Origin: JAEUMD01 sp044222395
GTDB taxonomy: Bacteria; Pseudomonadota; Alphaproteobacteria; Rhizobiales; Hyphomicrobiaceae
Assembly: GCA_044222395.1 (NCBI GenBank)
Contig: JBGANK010000016.1
Span: forward strand, 3,756 to 67,755
DNA length: 64,000 nucleotides
Direction of reading: 5' to 3'
Part shown: piece by piece, positions 1 to 8,447 of the stretch
Numbering within the stretch: the stretch's first letter is position 1
How the letters are laid out: each line of letters opens with the position of its first letter
Translations under genes and position numbers: made by a program
The notes under the pieces: model-generated
Database searches by the model: none
What the model was told of the DNA's origin: nothing
What the model saw: the letters and a program-made list of their open reading frames with translations, nothing else

Positions 1-2
1 GG

Positions 3-44
3 ACCTACATGTTCGACAAGCTCGGCGCCGAACTCGAGAAGTGA
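3..44 (+). CDS. C-terminal 13 codons of an unidentified gene
   Basis: The window opens inside a reading frame that ends with ...FDKLGAELEK and a TGA stop. The residues look like an ordinary soluble-protein C-terminus, but the fragment is too short to name a family. It is supported only by being an open frame that runs to the window edge and by the non-coding look of what follows. Confidence 0.4.
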   Translation, partial: TYMFDKLGAELEK

Positions 45-395
45 GCATGGATTGCGGATGATGAACCGGAAGGCGCTGTTATAGCGCGATGCGAGTGTGG
101 GTTCGCATCGTATTGAGCCGAGTTGGTTGGTCTTGATCAGCAGTACAGAACTGGCCGTGGGTATCGACCGATCATTCAAGACGCTGTCACGCCGACATTG
201 GCGCCAACGATCCGATCACCAGCCCGTTTGATCAGTGTGAGTTCATGTGTTGCAGTGCCGTCACTTGGTAAATCATTCCACCTTGTTGCACCGCGGTAGA
301 GCTTGCGCACGTCGGTGAGTTGTCCCGTTTTCGATGCGTCGACGCCGGAGCAGTGTCGGGCGGCGCCGAGACCAAGATCATAGAGGAGTTGCAAT
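45..395. other. non-coding stretch before the lysine-rich gene
   Basis: No convincing gene is seen here; short open frames on either strand lack codon bias and ribosome sites. The end of the stretch carries a purine-rich GAGGAG about 8 bases before the ATG at 396, which supports that start. The promoter of the lysine-rich gene presumably lies here, but no clear -35/-10 pair could be picked. Confidence 0.5.
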
Positions 396-797
396 ATGAA
401 GAAGGCACTCTTGTCTGCACTCGCACTCGTACTTGCGACATTGCTTACGGTTCCCTCGGCTGTTTCCACGATCGCCGCTGAAAAGCCGGCAGCCGCGACT
501 GCTGGCGCGACCACGCCTGCGGCTTCGACCGCCGGCACGACAAAGTCGGCCGAGGCTACCAAACCCAAGGAAGTGAAGAAGGCCAAGGTCAAGAAGAAAG
601 CCAAGAAGGCAAAAAAGAAGAAGAAGAAGGCCAAGAAGGTGAAAAAGGGCAAGAAGGCCAAGAACGTAAAGAAGGCCAAGAAAGCGAAGCAGGCTCCCGC
701 GGCGAAGACTCAAGAAGCGCCCAAGGCCAAGGCACCTGAGGCATCAAAGGCGAAGGCTCCGGAAGCGCCCAAGGCTCCGGCGCCGGCTCCAAAATAG
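396..797 (+). CDS. secreted lysine/alanine-rich low-complexity protein
   Basis: A 133-residue protein. Residues 1-28 form a typical Sec signal peptide (MKK start, leucine/alanine core, likely cleavage after an A-x-A at about 26-28). Residues 30-55 are Ala/Thr-rich. Residues 55-105 are an almost pure Lys/Ala block with repeated KKAKK units. The tail alternates Ala-Pro-Glu-Lys (EAPKAKAPEA type). It resembles histone H1-like or AlgP-like basic tails in composition only, and the signal peptide argues against a DNA-binding role in the cytoplasm. It could bind acidic cell-surface polymers, but that is inference. Lysine is coded mostly by AAG. A GAGGAG ribosome site precedes the ATG and a strong terminator follows, so the gene is probably real and transcribed alone. 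Confidence 0.7.
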   Translation: MKKALLSALALVLATLLTVPSAVSTIAAEKPAAATAGATTPAASTAGTTKSAEATKPKEVKKAKVKKKAKKAKKKKKKAKKVKKGKKAKNVKKAKKAKQAPAAKTQEAPKAKAPEASKAKAPEAPKAPAPAPK

Positions 798-830
798 CGA
801 GGCCGAGCCTTCGTCCAACATTCACAAAGG

Positions 831-866
831 AGGGTCGACAGACGCGCTGTCGGCTCTCTTTTTGTT
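831..866 (+). terminator. Rho-independent terminator of the lysine-rich gene
   Basis: An 11-base stem (831-841 with 847-857, including two G-U pairs) and a 5-base loop are followed by CTTTTTG. It lies 34 bases after the stop at 797 and also faces the 3' end of bpt. Confidence 0.75.
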
Positions 867-915
867 TTCTGCCGTCAACTTGATGATGGCTGCGTGTGCT
901 GAACCAATGAGAGCA

Positions 916-1665
916 TCAAACCCTCTTCCAGCCGCCCGACGTCAGCTGCTCCTGCGGCTGGAAGCGGGTCTTGTAGGCCATCTTGCGCGAGCCAGCGATC
1001 CAATAGCCGAGATAGAGGTATGGCAATCCGAGGCTGCGCGCATAGGCGAGATGCTCGATGATCATATAGGTGCCGAGACTGCTGCTGGTCCTGGCAGGAT
1101 CATAGAAGCTGTAGACCATAGAGATGCCATCGGAGAGACGATCGCACAGTGCGACGGCGCGCAATCTGCCTCGGGTGCCGCTTCCCAGTTTCGCCAGCGG
1201 CTCGGCCGGCGCATCGCGATACTCCGACAGGAACGTCTCGATGGCGCTGTCCTCGACCATCATCGAATAGTCGAGCACCGTCATGTCGGCCATGCCGCCA
1301 TCGCCGTGACGGGCATCGATGTAGGAGCGGAACAGTGCATACTGCTCGCTCGACGCGCGCGCGGGGATGCGCTCGACGCACAGCCGGCGATTGCGTTCGT
1401 GAATGCGGCGCATGGTGCGGGCCGGTTCGAACTCGTCGACGAGGACGCGCACCGACACGCAAGCGTGGCAGCCTTCGCAATACGGCATGTAGGCGATGTT
1501 CTGGCTGCGACGGAAACCGCCACGCAGGAGATTGTCGACGAGCAGGCTCGGCTTGTCGGGAGACAGGTGGGTGAAGAGCTTGCGCTCGAGCCGTCCAGGC
1601 AGATACGGGCACGGTTGGGGAGCCGTCACGTAGAATTCGGGGAAGTGCTTCTGCTGCTCGGTCAT
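916..1665 (-). CDS. bpt: aspartate/glutamate leucyltransferase (Bpt)
   Basis: A 249-residue leucyl-tRNA-protein transferase of the Bpt/Ate family. It transfers leucine from Leu-tRNA to proteins with N-terminal Asp or Glu, which feeds them to the N-degron (ClpS/ClpAP) pathway in the cytoplasm. Family signatures are the N-terminal block with APQPCPYLPGR, the cysteine motif YCEGCHACVSVR at about 60-70, and the C-terminal YLGYWI-x4-KMAYK block. The frame is open 16 codons further upstream, but the internal ATG giving MTEQQKHFPEFY matches the usual N-terminus and length of the family. It converges with the lysine-rich gene, and rimK follows upstream on the same strand. Confidence 0.92.
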   Translation of the reverse strand: MTEQQKHFPEFYVTAPQPCPYLPGRLERKLFTHLSPDKPSLLVDNLLRGGFRRSQNIAYMPYCEGCHACVSVRVLVDEFEPARTMRRIHERNRRLCVERIPARASSEQYALFRSYIDARHGDGGMADMTVLDYSMMVEDSAIETFLSEYRDAPAEPLAKLGSGTRGRLRAVALCDRLSDGISMVYSFYDPARTSSSLGTYMIIEHLAYARSLGLPYLYLGYWIAGSRKMAYKTRFQPQEQLTSGGWKRV

Positions 1666-1797
1666 TGACGGCACGACTCCCGTCGATTGGTGCCTTGTAA
1701 CGGCGGCGCCCATGATATGAGACAGCGGGCAGAACGATCAAGGCTGCGGCGGACTCATCCCAAGGCATCCAGAGGGCTGGGTATCAGGCCCACCCGT

Positions 1798-2703
1798 TCA
1801 CCCGGTGCCGCGAGTCACCGTATCGCCATGGCGGGCGTGCGATTCCAAAAAGGCGATGATTTCGCGGGCCACGTCAACCCCCGTCGAGGTCTCGACGCCT
1901 TCCAGGCCGGGTGAGGAATTGACCTCCATGACCATTGGGCCCCGCTTGGTCCGCAGCATGTCGACACCGCAAACGTTCAGTCCAAGCGCGGCTGCGGCGC
2001 GGATGGCGACGTCCTCTTCCTCAACGCTGATGGTGGTTGCCTCTGCCCGGCCGCCCCGATGCAGATTCGAGCGAAATTCTCCTTCGCGGCCGATTCGCAT
2101 GATGGCGGCCGTCACGCGCCCGCCGACAACGAAAGCGCGGACGTCGGAGGCTTCCGATTCGCGGATGAACTCCTGGACCATGATGTTGACGTTGGCGGCG
2201 GAGAAGGCCTCGATCACGGACTTGGCCGAGGCGGCCGTTTCCGCCAACACGACGCCCATTCCCTGGGTTCCCTCCAGCAACTTGATGACGACGGGGGCGC
2301 CGCCGACCTCGCGGATGACGTCCTCGGCCCGGCGCGGCCCGTGTGCGAAGGCGGTGGTGGGCATGCCAATGCCCGCCCGTGCCAGAATCTGGAGCGCCCG
2401 CAGCTTGTCGCGGGAGCGGCCGATGGCAACGCTTTCGTTCAAAGGATAGATGCCTTGCATCTCGAACTGGCGCAGGACGGCCAGACCGTAGTGCGTGATG
2501 GATGCGCCAATGCGGGGAATGACTGCATCGTAGCGCGGCAGGTCGGCGCCGCCATAGCGCAGCCTGGGGCTATTGGAGGTGATGTTCATATGGACGTGCA
2601 GCGTATTGATCACGTCGATGACATGGCCAGCCGCGGTCGCGGCCTCGACGATCCGCCGGTGCGAGTAGAGTGCTGGATTTCGGGCGAGCATGGCGAGACG
2701 CAT
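1798..2703 (-). CDS. rimK: RimK-like ATP-grasp alpha-L-glutamate ligase
   Basis: A 301-residue ATP-grasp ligase of the RimK family. RimK adds glutamate residues to the C-terminus of ribosomal protein S6 and can make poly-alpha-glutamate. The N-terminal RimK domain (about 1-95, with YDAVIPRIG) is followed by the ATP-grasp domain (about 100-290): the KLLEGTQGMGV nucleotide loop, the adenine-side VQEFI segment, DVRAFVVGG, and the metal-binding VMEVNSSPGLEG near the C-terminus. The length is normal for the family. It lies 132 bases from bpt on the same strand. The retropepsin-like protease often found beside rimK is absent. Confidence is high for the family and lower for S6 as the substrate. Confidence 0.9.
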   Translation of the reverse strand: MRLAMLARNPALYSHRRIVEAATAAGHVIDVINTLHVHMNITSNSPRLRYGGADLPRYDAVIPRIGASITHYGLAVLRQFEMQGIYPLNESVAIGRSRDKLRALQILARAGIGMPTTAFAHGPRRAEDVIREVGGAPVVIKLLEGTQGMGVVLAETAASAKSVIEAFSAANVNIMVQEFIRESEASDVRAFVVGGRVTAAIMRIGREGEFRSNLHRGGRAEATTISVEEEDVAIRAAAALGLNVCGVDMLRTKRGPMVMEVNSSPGLEGVETSTGVDVAREIIAFLESHARHGDTVTRGTG

Positions 2704-3181
2704 TTCCGGCCTCTGAGTAACAGGTGCGGGTCAGGCGCGGCCTCAATAGGCCAGCTTAAAACCGGAAAAAAGGGGCTGGCGCGCAAAGGGCACAGAGCAA
2801 TGACATCGTGTGCAGGTGCCTAGGGTTTTGTTTGCCAATCGGCGTTCGCCTGGTGCAACGATAGGGTGGCTGATTTGGCGGTCGCGCGTTCCAATCGGGG
2901 AAGCAGAGGGGCAGCGGCGAGCAGACGGGCATGGGTCGGACGCAGGCTACGATTGCGGCTGCGTTAAGATTATCATCCGTTCTAGCAAGTTACTGTTTTT
3001 CTGATGACTTATTAACTTGTCGCGAGCCGCGGGCTGGCCGATAAAGTCGGGCAGATTGGCCCCGGCGGGCTATCAGGCCCCGGCCGGACCGCAGGATAGC
3101 CGACGTCACGGCGCCTGGAGCGCGGCAAGCATCTTGCTTGGGTGCAGCGATTCGTTTCCTGGCGCAGGGGTTAACATACGC
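2704..3181. other. intergenic region upstream of the Pel-like operon
   Basis: This stretch separates divergent rimK from the Pel-like operon. Positions about 2965-3016 are markedly more AT-rich than their surroundings and are the best place for the operon promoter. A TTG at 3017 opens the downstream frame, but the translated region 3017-3181 has no signal peptide and looks non-coding. AGGGG stands 11 bases before the ATG at 3182. Confidence 0.45.
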
Positions 3182-5545
3182 ATGCGATGGGTGCACTGCA
3201 GCGGCAACAGGGTGTGTCGCGCTGGTGCCGGTACTGCGGCGCAGGCGCGGTGGCGGCATGCGGCGACGACGCTCGTCTTTGCGCTTCTGGCCAACCTGTT
3301 CGTGGTGATGGCGGCGTTTTCGGCAGAGGCCGTCGAAATCGGTTCTGCGCACAAGCCCGTGCTGCGCAAGGTTCTGGCGCTCTATGACAGCTTCGCCGAG
3401 CCGACGCCAACCGACACGCGGATGCACCGGTTCGCGGAGATGCCGATCAACCATCTCGGCTACTTCCTCGAATTCCACGACATCAACAAGCCGCTGCCGC
3501 CGCGCGAAACACTTGGCGAGTACCGCGCCATCCTGACGTGGCTGGTCGAGCCAGTGGCAAAGCCGGACGCATTGGCACAATGGATAGAAGCGGCCCTGGA
3601 AACACCGGGATTGCGTTACGTCGTTCTGGGCGATGTGCTGCCCAGCGACAATGAGGACTTCGGCCAGATTGTAGCGCGTCTCTATCGGAAGCTGGGCCTC
3701 GTCTACGACGGCGAGCATTTCGAAAACGGCTTTGCGGCGCTGCCGGTCACCGTCAACAGCGAGGTGATCGGTTTCGAGCGCCCGCTCGACAAGACACTTC
3801 CTGATTTCCCGGTGTTGAGAACTCTTCCAGAAGCTGCTGGACATCTCAATGTGCATCTGGGACTGGCATTGCGCGACGAGCAGGCGAAAACTCCCATGGT
3901 GGCGGTCGTAACCGGCCCGGCCGGCGGCTATGCCGCGGAGGCCTTCACGATCTACTACGAGCCGACGGTCGACCGGCAGACCTGGGTGCTCAATCCATTT
4001 GCATTCTTCGCCGGTGCGCTCGGACAAGAACGGTTTCCGATTCCCGACGTCACAACTGCAGCCGGGCGGCGGATCTATTTCAGCCACATCGATGGAGACG
4101 GCTGGAACAATGTTTCCGAAATCGAGGCAGTGTCTCACAAGGAGACGGGCGACCTGTCGTCAGAAGTCATCTGGCGCGAGGCAATCGCCGCCTATCCGGA
4201 CCTGCCGGTCTCAGTCGGCTTGATCAGTTGCGACATCGATCCGCAAATGGGCGGCAACGCCTCGGCGGCAGGGGTGGCGCGTGGTCTGTTCGCCCTGCCG
4301 CAAGTCGAGGTGGCCAGTCACACCCATACGCACCCATTCAAGTGGGGCTATTTCGCCAAATATGACCGCGAAGCGGAAATGAAGCTGATCGAGAAGTCGC
4401 GTCGGCCGGATCAGACGTGGCGTGAGCAGTTCAGCGAAGCCATGCTTGTGGCTGCCGGCAAGCCTGTCCCGGTGACGCGATCCAGCAAGTATGTCGCCGG
4501 GTCGGACGACATGCCGCGGACCTACCTGAAGAATCCGTTCGATCTGGGTAGCGAGGTCGCCGGGTCGCTCAGCATCGCGCAAAGCCTCGCGCCGACAGGC
4601 AAGAAGGCCAAACTCTTGCAGTGGAGCGGTGACACCAGTCCGTTCGAGGCGGCAATCCGGGCCACGCGCTCGGCGGGCGCGCGCAACATCAACGGCGGCG
4701 ACAGCCGGTTCGATCGCGAGTTTCCCTCGGTGTCGTACGTGCCGCCCATTGCACGCACGGTTGGACGAGAACGGCAGATCTATGCTGCCAACAGCAATGA
4801 AAATACTTACACGAACGATTGGACGGGACCATTCTACGGGTTCTTGATGCTCGAGGAGACTTTGAAGAACACCGAGCATCCCAGGAGACTGAAACCTTTC
4901 AACCTCTACTATCATATGTATTCGGGGGAAAAGCCGGCCGCCTTGGCTTCGGTAAAACATTTCCTCGAAATGGCGCGGAATTCACCGGTGGTGCCGATCT
5001 CGGCATCGGACTATGCTGCTATCGCCGACGATTTTTTCGGCGTGACGATCGAACACATCGATGCGATGGCGTGGAGGGTGGCGAGCCGCGGGGCGCTGCA
5101 GACTGTCCGGTTCGATGATGCTGGTGCCTTGGGTGTGGACATGAAGGCGAGTTCCGGCGTGCTGGGGGCGAGCCGTGCGAACGGGTCGCTTTATGTGGCG
5201 CTCGACAGTGCCGTGCCAAATGCCGTCGTGCGCCTCATGGACAGAAGCGAAGCGGAGGCACAGCGGCGGCAGCCCGAGCAGCGGCCCGCATTGCACGACA
5301 GCCGGTGGCTGCTGTCGAACGCGACGGGCGATGCCTGCCGCTTTTCAATGACGGCGCATGGATTCGGGCCTGGCGACATGGTTTTTGAAACGGCGCCTGG
5401 ACGTCGATTCGATGTCGTGGTTCGCCGCAATGGCAATCAGCTGAAGGCGGTGTCGACCACGGCTGATCCTTCTGGCCGCCTGGAGATGGCGTTTTCTGCG
5501 GAGGCAATCGAGCCGGTGGAGGTGTCGTTTGCCTGCCATGAGTGA
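3182..5545 (+). CDS. pelA: PelA-like periplasmic polysaccharide deacetylase (no hydrolase domain)
   Basis: A 787-residue protein with an N-terminal membrane/signal segment at about 22-48 and then a long periplasmic region. The deacetylase core carries SHIDGDGW (residues 301-308; Asp304 and Asp306 are probable metal/catalytic residues) and HTHTHP (380-385), the paired motifs of NodB/CE-type deacetylases. This layout matches the deacetylase half of PelA, which removes acetyl groups from the nascent Pel amino-sugar polymer. The GH114/GH166-type hydrolase module that opens Pseudomonas PelA is missing; two separate GH114-type genes lie at 12705-14120 and 14533-15678. The C-terminal 250 residues are probably a beta-sandwich/jelly-roll (inference). 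The start was chosen at the ATG just before the signal peptide; an upstream TTG at 3017 would add 55 implausible residues. It is the first gene of the operon and overlaps the next by 8 bases. Confidence 0.75.
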   Translation: MRWVHCSGNRVCRAGAGTAAQARWRHAATTLVFALLANLFVVMAAFSAEAVEIGSAHKPVLRKVLALYDSFAEPTPTDTRMHRFAEMPINHLGYFLEFHDINKPLPPRETLGEYRAILTWLVEPVAKPDALAQWIEAALETPGLRYVVLGDVLPSDNEDFGQIVARLYRKLGLVYDGEHFENGFAALPVTVNSEVIGFERPLDKTLPDFPVLRTLPEAAGHLNVHLGLALRDEQAKTPMVAVVTGPAGGYAAEAFTIYYEPTVDRQTWVLNPFAFFAGALGQERFPIPDVTTAAGRRIYFSHIDGDGWNNVSEIEAVSHKETGDLSSEVIWREAIAAYPDLPVSVGLISCDIDPQMGGNASAAGVARGLFALPQVEVASHTHTHPFKWGYFAKYDREAEMKLIEKSRRPDQTWREQFSEAMLVAAGKPVPVTRSSKYVAGSDDMPRTYLKNPFDLGSEVAGSLSIAQSLAPTGKKAKLLQWSGDTSPFEAAIRATRSAGARNINGGDSRFDREFPSVSYVPPIARTVGRERQIYAANSNENTYTNDWTGPFYGFLMLEETLKNTEHPRRLKPFNLYYHMYSGEKPAALASVKHFLEMARNSPVVPISASDYAAIADDFFGVTIEHIDAMAWRVASRGALQTVRFDDAGALGVDMKASSGVLGASRANGSLYVALDSAVPNAVVRLMDRSEAEAQRRQPEQRPALHDSRWLLSNATGDACRFSMTAHGFGPGDMVFETAPGRRFDVVVRRNGNQLKAVSTTADPSGRLEMAFSAEAIEPVEVSFACHE

Positions 5546-7079
5546 GAGCCTCGCGCGACCGACCGCAATGATATTCAGGCCGCACACGATCGTGATGGTG
5601 GTACTGTTTCTAGGTGCGGCGCTGGCAGGGGTGTTGCTGCTGCCGGGGGACGCAGAGCGCGTCGCGATGCTGGAGCGCGACGGCGACAATACCCGCGCAC
5701 TGAGCCTGCTCGAGCGCCGGTTCGAAAAAGGTGACCGCTCGCAGCGCACGCTTTACCAGCTGGAGCAGATCTATCAGCATTTCGGCCGCCTGAAACAGGC
5801 GCGGACAATGCTCGAGCTGCTTGCTGAGAACCGGCCGCGCGATCTTGTCCTGCAGCGGCGCCTGGTCAAGTTCTACCGCGATGTCCAGGACGGCGACGCA
5901 TATCTGTCTGCTCTCGGCCGGCTCATTTCGCGGCGTTATACCGAGGTTGCGTGCCGCGAACTGATCGGCCAGTTGAGGCTTGTCGGACAGTTTGCGCGCG
6001 AACGCGACGCAATCGAGCGCTGTCGCATCAAGGGATACCGCAGGGAAGACGACATCGTGCGGCTGGCGGAGCTGGAAGGTAGTGCCGGCAACAAGGCGCG
6101 CGCCATCACGCTGCTGCGCAGCGTCGACGACGTCAGGGGGCTGTCGCGATCGCGCGATCGACTGATGCTGGCGAGCCTGCTCGTTGATCAGGCGGAATCG
6201 GATGACCTGGTGAAGCGCGGCACGCGGTGGGCGAAGGCCGACAAGGATGAGCGTTTCTCGCGCGTGCTGCTGGAATTCCTTGGGCAGCGCCATGCGCACG
6301 ATGCAGCGATTAGAATCGCGCGCGATGCAGGCAAGCCGGGTGACGGACTGTCGCTATCGGTGGCGGAATTGATGCTCGATCGCGACCAGATAAGTGCTGC
6401 ACGCACGTACCTCAGAGGCTGGATCGAGGTCAGCGACATCAAAGATGTTCGGCTTGCCTCCAGGGTCATCACGGCGGCGCTCGACGCAGAGGATCCGGAG
6501 GTCGCGCTGCTGGCTGCGCGACACTTCGGCATGGATCGGCTGCCGCAGCAGGATCTCGTCAAGGTCGCGGAGGCGCTGGGAGCAACCGGCCGGCGTGCCG
6601 AGTTCGAGATCGTGCACGCGGCGCTCAGCGCCGATACGATCGTCGCGCATCCCCTGCTCAGCGCAATGGTCGAATTGAACAAGGGGTCGCGCGATGCGAC
6701 GCGCAACATCCTGAGCCACGTTTCGACGGACGTGCTTCAAACGTGGCGGCTGGCGCTATGGGCGCGGCTGATGCACGAAACGGGCAAGGGTGAGGAAGCC
6801 GATGCCAAGCTTCGCTCGATGGGCGATGCCGGCGAGGTTGTCGGACCGCCTCGCATCGTGGTGGCCAAGCGCCGTGCAACCGATGCCCTGCGGACGTATC
6901 GCGCACGATCGGCGCGATTGAAGGCGCGCGAACGCCGCAGGAAGGCCTATGCGCGATTGCTGCGCTCGCGGCGCGAGGCCGCGTTGCGGCGGAACAAGTT
7001 CCAGGCACCGATTACCAGTTCGAACAAGTACGCGGTACGACCCAAGCCGATCGGGCGGCCGACGGCCCTGGTGGATTAG
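5538..7079 (+). CDS. pelB: PelB-like TPR protein, membrane-anchored, without beta-barrel
   Basis: A 513-residue protein with one N-terminal transmembrane segment (about residues 15-32). It is followed by helical repeats rich in A-x3-L-x-R patterns typical of TPR units from about 35 to 430. The last 70 residues are very basic (Arg/Lys/Ala). In Pseudomonas, PelB is about 1200 residues, with periplasmic TPRs that bind PelA and a C-terminal outer-membrane porin. This protein matches only the TPR half; no beta-barrel follows here or elsewhere in the window. The start ATG at 5538 overlaps the upstream stop (ATGAGTGA), which indicates translational coupling. The PelB name rests on position and architecture, so similarity to other TPR scaffolds cannot be excluded. 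Confidence 0.55.
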   Translation: MSESLARPTAMIFRPHTIVMVVLFLGAALAGVLLLPGDAERVAMLERDGDNTRALSLLERRFEKGDRSQRTLYQLEQIYQHFGRLKQARTMLELLAENRPRDLVLQRRLVKFYRDVQDGDAYLSALGRLISRRYTEVACRELIGQLRLVGQFARERDAIERCRIKGYRREDDIVRLAELEGSAGNKARAITLLRSVDDVRGLSRSRDRLMLASLLVDQAESDDLVKRGTRWAKADKDERFSRVLLEFLGQRHAHDAAIRIARDAGKPGDGLSLSVAELMLDRDQISAARTYLRGWIEVSDIKDVRLASRVITAALDAEDPEVALLAARHFGMDRLPQQDLVKVAEALGATGRRAEFEIVHAALSADTIVAHPLLSAMVELNKGSRDATRNILSHVSTDVLQTWRLALWARLMHETGKGEEADAKLRSMGDAGEVVGPPRIVVAKRRATDALRTYRARSARLKARERRRKAYARLLRSRREAALRRNKFQAPITSSNKYAVRPKPIGRPTALVD

Positions 7080-7157
7080 CCGGTACGTCGCCATCGTCGA
7101 GTGCGACAGGTGTGAACAACGGATGTCGCGTGGGACGTCGGTGTTGGAGAGCTCTAA

Positions 7158-8447
7158 GTGACGAAGCCGGTGCAAGAAGCGCCAACGCGCCCTGATGGTC
7201 CACAGGAGACCGGACTGCCGGTACTGCCGCCGCTCTCGGCACTGGCGGAGATTGTCATACTTTTTGCGCTGATCTACGGTCTCGATTACGTCACGCCAAA
7301 TGTTTCGGTGCTCGATCTGTCGCCGCATCCGTTCTGGATTCCGGTGCTGTTGGTGAGCCTGCAATATGGCACCGTCAGCGGGCTCATTGCGGCGGCCGTC
7401 GCCATCGCGTTGAGCTTGTTCTCCGGGCTACCAGAACAGGACATCGGCGAGAACCTGTTTGCCTATTTCCTTCGCGTCCTGGGGCAACCGATCCTGTGGA
7501 TCGGCGTGTCCTTGCTGGTCGGGCAATTGCGGATGCGGCAGCTGGCGGTGAAGCAGGAGCTGCGCCATGCCAACGCCATGCTGACGCGCCAGCGTGACGA
7601 TCTTTCGCGCCACTCGCTCGACCTTCGCGCGCGTGTGGAACGGCTGGAGCAGGAGCTTGCGAGGCGATATGCGGCTGCCCCCCACCATGGCGTTGCATCG
7701 CTGGTGGAGGCGATGGCTGCGGGAGGCATGGCAATGCCGCTGGAGCGGCAAAGCGTGCTGGAGCGGGCATGTGCGGCCCTATTTCCTGATGCGGTGGTGG
7801 CAGCCTACGCTCTCGAGGACAACGCGCTTGTCGAATGTGCTGCAGTCGGGCGCAAGATCAATTCAGGTCCGCGCAGCCGCATTCTTCGTGATGACCCGAT
7901 CTACCGTGCGGTGGTGACCAACGGGCGGGGCATCAGCGTTCTCGATCGCGACGGCGAGGCGGCGCTGTCGGGTGCCGGCCTCATGGCCGTGCCCATTCCA
8001 TCTGGCGCGGAAGAGAACGGGAATGTGCCAGTGCGTAGCGGCGATGGGTCGAAGCGTGCGGCGGTCTTCGGCGCACTGCTTGTCGAGAAGGCTGATCCTT
8101 CGGCCATTACCAACGAGGGCCTCAAGGCACTCGAGCAACTCGGGCACGCCTTGCAGCCTCGTGCGGCCCGAACAATTGAGCAGCCGGCCGGTGCCTTCGA
8201 TTTGCCGCGACGGAAGCGAGTGGCGGCAACGCCTGCGGTTGCAGCGCCTGCACGGGCGGCAGCATCTCAATCGATCGTGTCAGCGGGCTCCGGGCGGCGC
8301 ATGAGCCTGAAGGAGATGCTGCAAAGCGTGAAAATTCAGCCGCCAGCCGGCGCTTCCCATCCCCAGCCGGACGATGATGTTCGCGGTAGCGCAGCATCGG
8401 TGGAGGAACGGGCAGGCGCGCGGTCGGACGCGGGCAACGAGCCATGA
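7158..8447 (+). CDS. pelD: PelD-like membrane protein with GAF domain but no GGDEF
   Basis: A 429-residue inner-membrane protein. Four hydrophobic segments at about 28-120 are followed by a coiled-coil linker (about 125-170, heptads such as RARVERLEQELARR) and a GAF-like domain (about 185-330). The tail is Ala/Pro/Arg-rich and low-complexity (about 335-429). Pseudomonas PelD has the same membrane-GAF order plus a degenerate GGDEF domain whose inhibitory site binds cyclic-di-GMP and switches on polymer synthesis. Here there is no room for, and no trace of, a GGDEF domain or its RxxD site. The start is GTG at 7158, with GGAG 8 bases upstream. The stop overlaps the next start as ATGA. The PelD name comes from its place between the PelB-like and PelE/PelF genes and its architecture. 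Confidence 0.65.
   Translation: MTKPVQEAPTRPDGPQETGLPVLPPLSALAEIVILFALIYGLDYVTPNVSVLDLSPHPFWIPVLLVSLQYGTVSGLIAAAVAIALSLFSGLPEQDIGENLFAYFLRVLGQPILWIGVSLLVGQLRMRQLAVKQELRHANAMLTRQRDDLSRHSLDLRARVERLEQELARRYAAAPHHGVASLVEAMAAGGMAMPLERQSVLERACAALFPDAVVAAYALEDNALVECAAVGRKINSGPRSRILRDDPIYRAVVTNGRGISVLDRDGEAALSGAGLMAVPIPSGAEENGNVPVRSGDGSKRAAVFGALLVEKADPSAITNEGLKALEQLGHALQPRAARTIEQPAGAFDLPRRKRVAATPAVAAPARAAASQSIVSAGSGRRMSLKEMLQSVKIQPPAGASHPQPDDDVRGSAASVEERAGARSDAGNEP

Noticed and set aside
3017..3181. upstream TTG start for the PelA-like gene
   Set aside because: It would put 55 non-conserved, basic residues before the signal peptide. The ATG at 3182 has AGGGG upstream and gives a normal exported N-terminus.
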